Position numbers and translations under genes: made by a program. From Xanthoparmelia taractica (taxonomy: Eukaryota; Ascomycota; Lecanoromycetes; Lecanorales; Parmeliaceae): DNA of 64,000 nucleotides. Shown piece by piece: positions 56,841 through 64,000 of the stretch (its first letter is position 1; the number at the start of each line of letters is the position of its first letter). The notes under the pieces were generated by a model. That model worked only from the letters and a program-made list of their open reading frames with translations. It ran no database searches and was not told the origin of the DNA. Location: NCBI GenBank assembly GCA_033085395.1, contig MU853187.1:62001-126000 (forward strand), written 5' to 3'.

Positions 56841-59235
56841 GTTTTTGCTTCAAGATGGCTTTGCCCAGAATCAGATAGTGATGCTTTCATAGAAACCTGC
56901 AAAATCATATACCAGCAGCCATAGTGAATTTGGCTAGCCCTCTGATATGGGTTGGGATGAGTTTTAAGTGACAGAATCGAGGAAACTTGGAGAGGGCATC
57001 GGGTCGGGTTTTCATAGCCGCGTTGCAGCATCTATGGAAACGGCAACATATTACTCGGCCATGCCTATTCCAGACTTCAGAGCCAAGGAAGTGTTGGAAG
57101 GTAAGTCGTCACTGTGCACGGACTGGTGAGACCAGCCGGGCGAGCGCGATAACCAGCGTCGGCGCTACTTAGTAAGCTTGTAGAAGACGTCACGTGGTGA
57201 AGGATGGGTACATGGCGAAGAAGGATGCGGGCTGATGGGGCAGTTCTACTACAGTTGCTGCTGATTCTGCAACGAGATGATCCGTAGGAGAAGTTGACGT
57301 GATGAGATAAGGCGAGGATGGATTTAGTCTAGCGGTTGGCCTGAAACGGTCCGGATGGGTCAATGGGAGATTATTGTTTTGAGACATGCCTTGCGGAGTC
57401 GCGATCCTAGAAGCATGGACCGTTTCCTCAGTAAGCTTATTGCCGGCACTAGACTAGGAAGGGTACTCCGTTCCCCAATCGTATGTTTCTGGCGGAATTA
57501 GCCGAAGATGCTGTTTGTAGGCGGGGGCAGTAGCAAGTACTATTTCTCGTGTACACATATGTTGGTTTATCCTAAGGAAAAGCGATGACAAGATGGGAGG
57601 AGGACGTGCGCGAAGATTGCTGTGGTTGGTGTCCGCGCTTGAAAAGTTCCGCTGCCGGGCAAGACCTAGCTACTTTAAGGTAAGCTTGGTGTACGATAGG
57701 TACCTTACGTACCTTACCTTTTTAGGCGTTGAGCCGCAAAATGATTGCACTAGTCCTTATAGAGCTAGTCCAAGGGGGCACAAATTTGCTGTCTGCACGT
57801 AAGTCAACATGCACTGCATGATAGAACCAATGGGCGAATTTCCTCCACGCTTTTAGCTCTTCACCATGACTCATAGCGAGCAAAATATGCCTTTATCATC
57901 CATCGTCCATCATTCCTTATTCACGGATCGGGCTGGCCAAATGCTAAGATGCTAGATCATGATACGGATGGAGACCTGATAGCCCGGACAAATACTTGAA
58001 GAAGGTATTACCGCAGTTACAGTGCCTAATTAGATTTCTGCACATCTCACTTTAGCTGAGTAAGCCGGCTAGCTAACTCTTGTCGCTGATCAACTGTACG
58101 GACGAGTGACCGCCAGAGGACAGGCAACCGGCTGGAGGACATCAAACTATCGCGCCTAATAATCACATTACCATCGGCTTCCCATCATCCTACGCTCTGG
58201 TTATTCCACTTATTACCAACAATGCCCCCAAGGAATGATCCGACTCCCGAAAGTACCTAGGGCGACATCAATCCTCATGAGCGGTGTTGTGCTAACAAAG
58301 TATCCCGATCTTCGGTACCGTGCATCAGCATCGGCCGGATACAGATCTGATTATGCTTAAGCGTTTGAGGGCCTGTGGGTGCTCCTGGCCAACCGCGTCG
58401 ATACTCTAGCGCACCATGTACGAAAGTGCCTGCTACCTTACTGCATCAAGCGTTCGGTGGAATACAACGAATGATCAGCTACTTGTCGATTTCTCACCTC
58501 TTCATACATCGTGGTGCCTACTTGTCTATTGAAAACTTGCAGGAAACTCACATGCAATCTTTGCTAGCAGAGTTTCTGCGAAGCTATTGTATTGCTTAAA
58601 ATTCGATCTCAACCTTAGGACGGGATAGGGTAGATGCGTCACCAAGCTTGTTTGACCGATTTTTGTAAGCCTTCTAATCTTCCCCAAACACAACATCTTC
58701 TTGATCCCGTCAGCAAGGCGGGTCATCCATCCCGCACCGATACTAAGACATATCGCGCATTCCGACACACACATTTCAGCTGTGCGCACGTTTTAGCGCT
58801 GTGCATCGGCTTCTCGAACATCGCTACTCACCATATGGATTTTACGCATGCAGGCGTATGGTGGCGGGTCATACTCCAGGGTTCCCAGTGCCAAAACGGC
58901 ATTTCCTTACAATCGTCTTCAACGTCGGAGATTAGTTAACCTAACTAGGAATGTCCGACTAAAGTGATAATACAATCATAAAGAATCTAAAGTGAATCTA
59001 AAGTGATACTACAATCATAAAGAATCATCACTGCCACAGCTTAAGTTTCCAAGAGCCGCTGTGATATCGACCAAGATTCACCCTTCCCCATCCTCAAACT
59101 CCAACAACTTCGATTCCTTCTGCTCTAGGCTAGTCGTCGCCTTCTTTCGATCATCATCCCCTCATGGGCCACTGATTCTTTATGACTTCCTCCTAGCATA
59201 CCATTACACATCAGCTCCGTTATTTTGTAACGACC
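56841..59235. promoter_or_regulatory. 2.4-kb shared promoter between the divergent PKS genes
   Basis: No coding gene is seen. The two PKS starts face away from each other across this gap, which suits co-regulation. It includes a 28-bp repeated element near the NR-PKS start (listed separately). Neither a cluster transcription-factor gene nor a transporter lies within it. Confidence 0.6.
58961..59027. repeat. 28-bp direct repeat in the NR-PKS promoter
   Basis: AAAGTGATAATACAATCATA with 8 further bases at 58961-58988 recurs at 59000-59027 with only two mismatches; a shorter AAAGTGAATCT unit lies between. It is about 210-275 bp upstream of the NR-PKS ATG, so it is well placed to be a regulatory element. 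Confidence 0.7.
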
Positions 59236-62200
59236 ATGGCTTCTCAGGTCTTACTCTTGTTTGGCGATCAAACAGCTGAAAAGCTTCTTGCAATTCGGCG
59301 CTTAGCCCGCGTATCCAAGAGCTCCCCTCTACTCGAAAGATTTCTTCGAGAAGCCACAGATGTTGTTCAAACTGAGGTGGCCAAGCTCAGCCTTCACAGA
59401 CGCAAAGCATTCTTTGCCTTTGACAACCTAATCAATCTAGCAGAAAAACACGCAAAGCAAGATTGTCCGGACGATGTCGTTGCGACAGCACTAATCACCA
59501 TTATAAGACTGGGTGACCTCATTCTGTCAGTTGAAAATATTTGCAAGCGATGTGCGTTTGCTGATAGCGAGTAGTTATATGCAACGTAATCCTCGAGTTT
59601 TTGAAGACTCGAAGACGGCGGTGCACAGTCTTGGCCTTTGCACGGGCCTTCTGCCTGCAGCCGTAGCAGCCGTTTCGAGAAATGTTGAAGATGTGCACAA
59701 ATTTGGCCTCGAAATGGTGGCCATTTCCGTTCGTTTGATGGAGAGTATCCGCAATCGATCACAACAGATCGAGGCTGTTCCCGGAACATGGGCCTATACC
59801 GTTGTTGGTGCAGGAGCCGAAGATTCGAAGGCAGTCTTGGACGATTTCCATCAAGCTCAGGTATTTTACACTCCACTTTCGGAACATATCATGACACTAA
59901 TGAATCAGAATCTACCTGATCACAACAGGGCTTTCATCGGGGTTGCTTCTAAAACGTGGACCACAATTTTTGGTCCTCCATCCACGCTTGACAAGCTCTG
60001 GATACATTCCCCTCAGCTCGGTCTTGCTCCAAAGCTCAAGCTGAATGCATTCTCCGCAGTACATGCAGCGCATTTGCCCATGCTTGACATGGAGAGGATC
60101 ATTGGAGAATCACCTCTGCTAATGACTCCTTTGACCTCGAAAGTTCGAATTGTTTCGTCGAGCACTTGCGCACCATTCGTGGCCTCTGACCTTGGCACTT
60201 TGCTATACGAGATGGTTCTAGATGTCGCCCAAAATACTTTACGGCTTACTGACACTGTCCAAACCATCGTCTCTGACCTCCGAAAGATAGGAGAGGTAGA
60301 CTTGGTGGTTCTTGGACCGACAGCTCACACAAGCTTGGTGCAAGGTGCTTTGCGCGAGAAGTATATCAACGTCAACTTGATCTCTGAGCCCGAGGCACCC
60401 GTGTCTTCTCAAGATTTACGTGGCGGTTCTGGCCTAATCGCAATAGTTGGCATGTCCGGAAGATTTCCAGGAAGTGAGAATGTCTACGATTTCTGGGAGA
60501 CACTTCAAAAAGGCACGGACTTCGCCCAAAAGGCAAGTCCTAATCCATCGAGGGCAGAGAGTAGATCACGCTTACAATGAATAGGTCCCCTTGTCAAGAT
60601 TCGACATTGACCAGCATTTTGACCCCACCGGCGCTGTGAAAAACAGCCTTTCGACGCCGTATGGCTGCTTCCTTGAAAGGCCTGGTGTATTCGATACGCG
60701 CTTATTCAATGTGTCGCCCCGTGAGGCTGTTCAAATGGATCCAACCCAGCGGTTACTACTAATGACAAGCTATGAAGCCTTGGAAATGGCCGGGTATGCC
60801 CCAGACAGTAGTGTTTCAACGAATTCAAAGCGAATTGCCACCTATATGGCTCAAGTTACAGACGATTGGCGCGCTATCAACGAGTGCCAAGGTGCTGACA
60901 TCTACTACATTCCTGGTATCTGTCGAGCATTTACTCCTGGTCGTCTGAACTACCATTACAAATGGGAAGGTGCATCACATAGTATAGATGCAGCATGTGC
61001 TGGAGGCACAACCGCGGTCGCTCTAGCCTGCTCTGCCCTGCTCGCCAGGGAATGTGACACCGCACTGGCAGGTGGTGGTTCAATCTTGACAGCTCCTGGC
61101 GTCTGGGCAGGTCTTTGTCGAGGAAGTTTTCTGTCTACCACTGGAAATTGCAAAACGCTACGTGACGATGCAGACGGTTATTGCCGTGGGGAAGGAGTTG
61201 GCGTCGTCGTGCTGAAGCGCCTCGAGGATGCTATTGCCGACAACGATAACATTCAAGCAGTCATCAACAGTTCTGCAAGAAGCTACTCTGCAGATGCTGT
61301 CTCTATCACTCAACCCCACGCTGAGTCACAGGCCAAGCTGTATAGGCGAGTTTTGCAACAAGCTAGTGTAGACCCTCTCGACGTAGGCTACGTCGAGATG
61401 CACGGCACAGGCACGCAATGGGGGGACCTCATGGAAGTACAGTCAATCTCCGAAGTCTTTGCAGAAGGCCGTACAAAAGAATATCCTCTTGCCATTGGGG
61501 CTGTGAAGGCTAATGTTGGCCATGGCGAAGCTGTAAGTGTCCTTTGAACAATATATGGCTTAGTCTCCGCATCGCTGACGGCGTTTGAACATAGGCGGCA
61601 GGCATCACTTCTCTGATCAAGAGCATCATGATGTTCCGAGAGCCAGACTCAATCCCGCCGCAGCCGGGATGGCCATTCAAGCTCAACCCCAAACTTCCAC
61701 GATTGGACAAGATGAACATCAGAGTCGCAGATGGGAAAGCATCGTTCATACCGCGTCCTGCGGGCGATGGAACAAGGAAGCTTCTTGTAAACAATTTCGA
61801 TGCTGCTGTAAGCCCCCAATAATCAACATAAGAATGGTGATTCGTCATGCTAATCCTCGCGCAGGGAGGCAATACATGCTTAATCCTTTCAGACCCCCCC
61901 GAACGACCACAGAAAGGACAAGATCCTCGTACGTATCACGTCGTGGCATGCTCGGCGCGGACTCCCTACTCGCTCAAAGCGAATAAGGAGCGGCTTCTCC
62001 ACTACCTGCAATCTAGCGAAGATGTTGCAATCTCAGATGTGGCCTACACAACTACTGCTCGACGCATGCACGACGTCTTTAGGTCTGCATATGTTGCTCA
62101 AACATCCAAAGATCTAATCAAACTCATCTTTAATGACCTTGAGCAACCTGCCGTAGCCAAGCCCAAGTCCACATCCGGTCACAACCGTGCGGTATTCGCT

Positions 62201-64000
62201 TTCACTGGCCAAGGCTCACTCTATCCGGGTATGGGCAAGCAAATTTTCGAGACATCTGCCAGTTTCCGGGACAGCATTCTCTCGTACCAGAAAATCTGTG
62301 ACTCACAAGGCCTCCCCTACGTTGTCGATATAATCGCAGATGACAACGCGGATATTGAATCCAAGAACATGGCTCAGGTTCAATTGGCCATAGTTTTCAT
62401 TGAACTTGCCCTTGCGGAACTCTGGAAATCCTGGGGTGTGCAGCCGGATCTCCTCATAGGACACAGTCTTGGAGAATACGCCGCCCTTTGTGTCTCCGGC
62501 GTATTGTCTGTGAGTGACGCCCTATATCTGGTAGGCAAACGTTCCTCGATGATCATGGAGAAATGCACTCCGGGCTCTTCTGGAATGCTTGCTGTTGCCG
62601 CACCGGTCAAGACTATTCAGGAGACCTTGGCCAGCCAAGGCCTAGCCTCGTGTGAGATCTCATGCATGAATGCGCCAGAGATGTCTGTCGTTAGTGGAAC
62701 ACACAAGGACCTCAAAAACCTACAGGTTCTCTTGAATGGTAGATTCAGAACGACGTTTTTGAAGGTGACGTACGGTTTCCACTCCGCTCAGATCGATCCA
62801 ATCCTCAAGGGTCTGGAGACCAGCGCTTCGGGGGTCACTTTCGCCAAGCCTCAGATCCCTATTGCATCGACTCTCATCGGCGACATAGTGAGGGATGTCG
62901 GGACGTTCAACCCAGAGTATCTTGCACGACAAGCTCGGGAGCCAGTCAATTTCTCAGGTGCTCTACAAGCTTGCAAGTCTAAGGGTGCTGTAGACGATCA
63001 GACACTCTGGATGGAAATCGGCCCTGATCCAGTGTGCCTCGGACTCGTCCGGTCGACCCTGGAGATCCCAGCAGAGAGATTACTCCCAAGTCTGAAATCA
63101 AATGAGGAGAACTGGAAGACCATCTCAAATGCGGTCTCTCGCGCATACCTGTCGAAACAACCAGTGGCTTGGGCCGATTTCCATCATGAATATACTGGCT
63201 CGCTCACGCTTTTAGAGTTACCCACATATGCCTTCGATTTGAAAGACTATTGGGCATCCTACAAGCAAGAACAAATGTATCCAGCAGCTCAGCAACCTCA
63301 AACTAAGCTCCTCATGCCCGCGGCACCAGAACGAAAGTCTCTCCCAACAACTTGCGTTCAATGGGTCGAGAAAGAGTCATTCACGGGAGACGAAATATCA
63401 GCTACCTTCTCATCTCATACATCGGAACCAAAATTGTTCTCCGCAATACAAGGGCATCTGGTAGACAATACTGCAATTTGTCCTGCCACCGTCTTCTGCG
63501 AGATTGCATATACCGCAGCCAAGTACCTGTACGAGGGTGCGAATCCTGGAAAGACCGTTCCACCAATGTCACTTTGGGCTCTTGATATTACCCATCCTCT
63601 GGTGGTGCCCGTGAGCGATCCACAGCAGATCATTGAAATATTGGCTGTCAAATCTGCGGGTCGCGACTGGTCGGTGCATGTCTCATTCAACTCTAGGGAT
63701 AGCGCCTCTAGCCATCAGCACGGCAGCTGCGATGTTCGATTTGGTAAGAACGATGAGCGCAAGGCGGAGTTCTCTCGCTCCCTGCACCTTGTAAAGAAGA
63801 GAGTGGATGCACTTACAACTTCTGCCGCTGCGGGGCTCAGCCATCGCTTACAGCGACCCATCGTCTACAAGCTGTTCACGAGCCTTGTCACTTATGGCGA
63901 GAAATACCAAGGTCTCGAGGAAGTTTATTTGGACACCACAGGATACGGCGACACGGCTGCACGCGTCAAACTTGGGCCTACTGCCGATTCGGGGACTTTT
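59236..64000 (+). CDS. non-reducing polyketide synthase (SAT-KS-AT-PT..., 3' end outside window)
   Basis: Exons 59236-59525, 59575-60532, 60585-61532, 61595-61807, 61865-64000 and onward; about 1515 residues are visible. Introns are 49, 52, 62 and 57 bp, and the second is GC-AG (AAG|GCAAGT...AATAG). SAT about 5-355 with the GLCTG cysteine near 118 and an AVHAAHLP histidine region: it loads a starter chain made elsewhere. KS about 396-815 with DAACAGG cysteine near 553, EMHGTGT and NVGHGEAAAG. AT with FTGQGSLYPG near 917 and GHSLGE near 1002. PT begins near 1331 with the QGHLVDN histidine region and CPATVF; it directs the first ring closure. ACP and the release domain (TE, CMeT or R) are beyond the window, so the compound class cannot be fixed. 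Its divergent HR-PKS partner is the probable source of the starter. Confidence 0.93.

Noticed and set aside
57190..57387. 65-codon minus-strand frame in the shared PKS promoter
   Set aside because: No domain and no splice partners; likely chance.
1..64000. CRISPR arrays, bacterial operons or prophage
   Set aside because: No regularly spaced repeats; spliceosomal introns and fungal gene families show this is eukaryotic nuclear DNA.

Overview
The window reads as nuclear DNA of a filamentous ascomycete (Pezizomycotina). Genes carry many short introns (about 47-126 bp) with GTAAGT-like donors and CTAAC/CTGAC branch sites. It holds Ascomycota-typical genes (an Ndt80/VIB-1-like factor, Sip5, Vip1, mL50), iterative polyketide synthases and a retroelement with RIP-like hypermutation. 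The species cannot be fixed from the sequence.

Layout. 1-1237: 5' part of an Ndt80-family transcription factor (minus). 1.2-5.7 kb: long non-coding stretch with purine-rich and tandem-repeat DNA. 5.7-6.9 kb: coiled-coil protein. 7.7-16 kb: five plus-strand genes (Sip5, a small secreted protein, the RRM protein Vip1, a probable mitochondrial ribosomal protein mL50 with an acidic duplicated insert, a second secreted protein). 16.7 kb: intron-containing tRNA-Val(AAC). 17.1-18 kb: small conserved-looking cysteine protein. 21.4-23.1 kb: CYP52-like P450. 26.2-32.3 kb: three minus-strand genes (two-TM membrane protein, RRM protein, PHD-finger protein). 35.2-36 kb: nitroreductase-family protein.

36.6-42.1 kb: a DUF6594-type gene split by a 4.6-kb tyrosine-recombinase retrotransposon with split direct repeats (A1 - ORFs - B1A2 - B2). 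The interior is heavily C-to-T mutated while the outermost repeats are nearly clean, so mutated and unmutated copies can be compared inside the window. Removing the element restores the host gene frame with no target-site duplication.

45.4-64 kb: a secondary-metabolite cluster with a P450 (minus), a highly reducing PKS (minus, KS-AT-DH-degenerate MT-ER-KR-ACP) and, divergent across a 2.4-kb shared promoter, a non-reducing PKS (SAT-KS-AT-PT, cut by the window end). Divergent HR/NR pairs of this kind make resorcylic acid lactones and related compounds: the HR enzyme builds a reduced chain, the NR enzyme accepts it through its SAT domain, extends and cyclises it, and the P450 tailors it. The product is not predictable without the missing C terminus of the NR-PKS.
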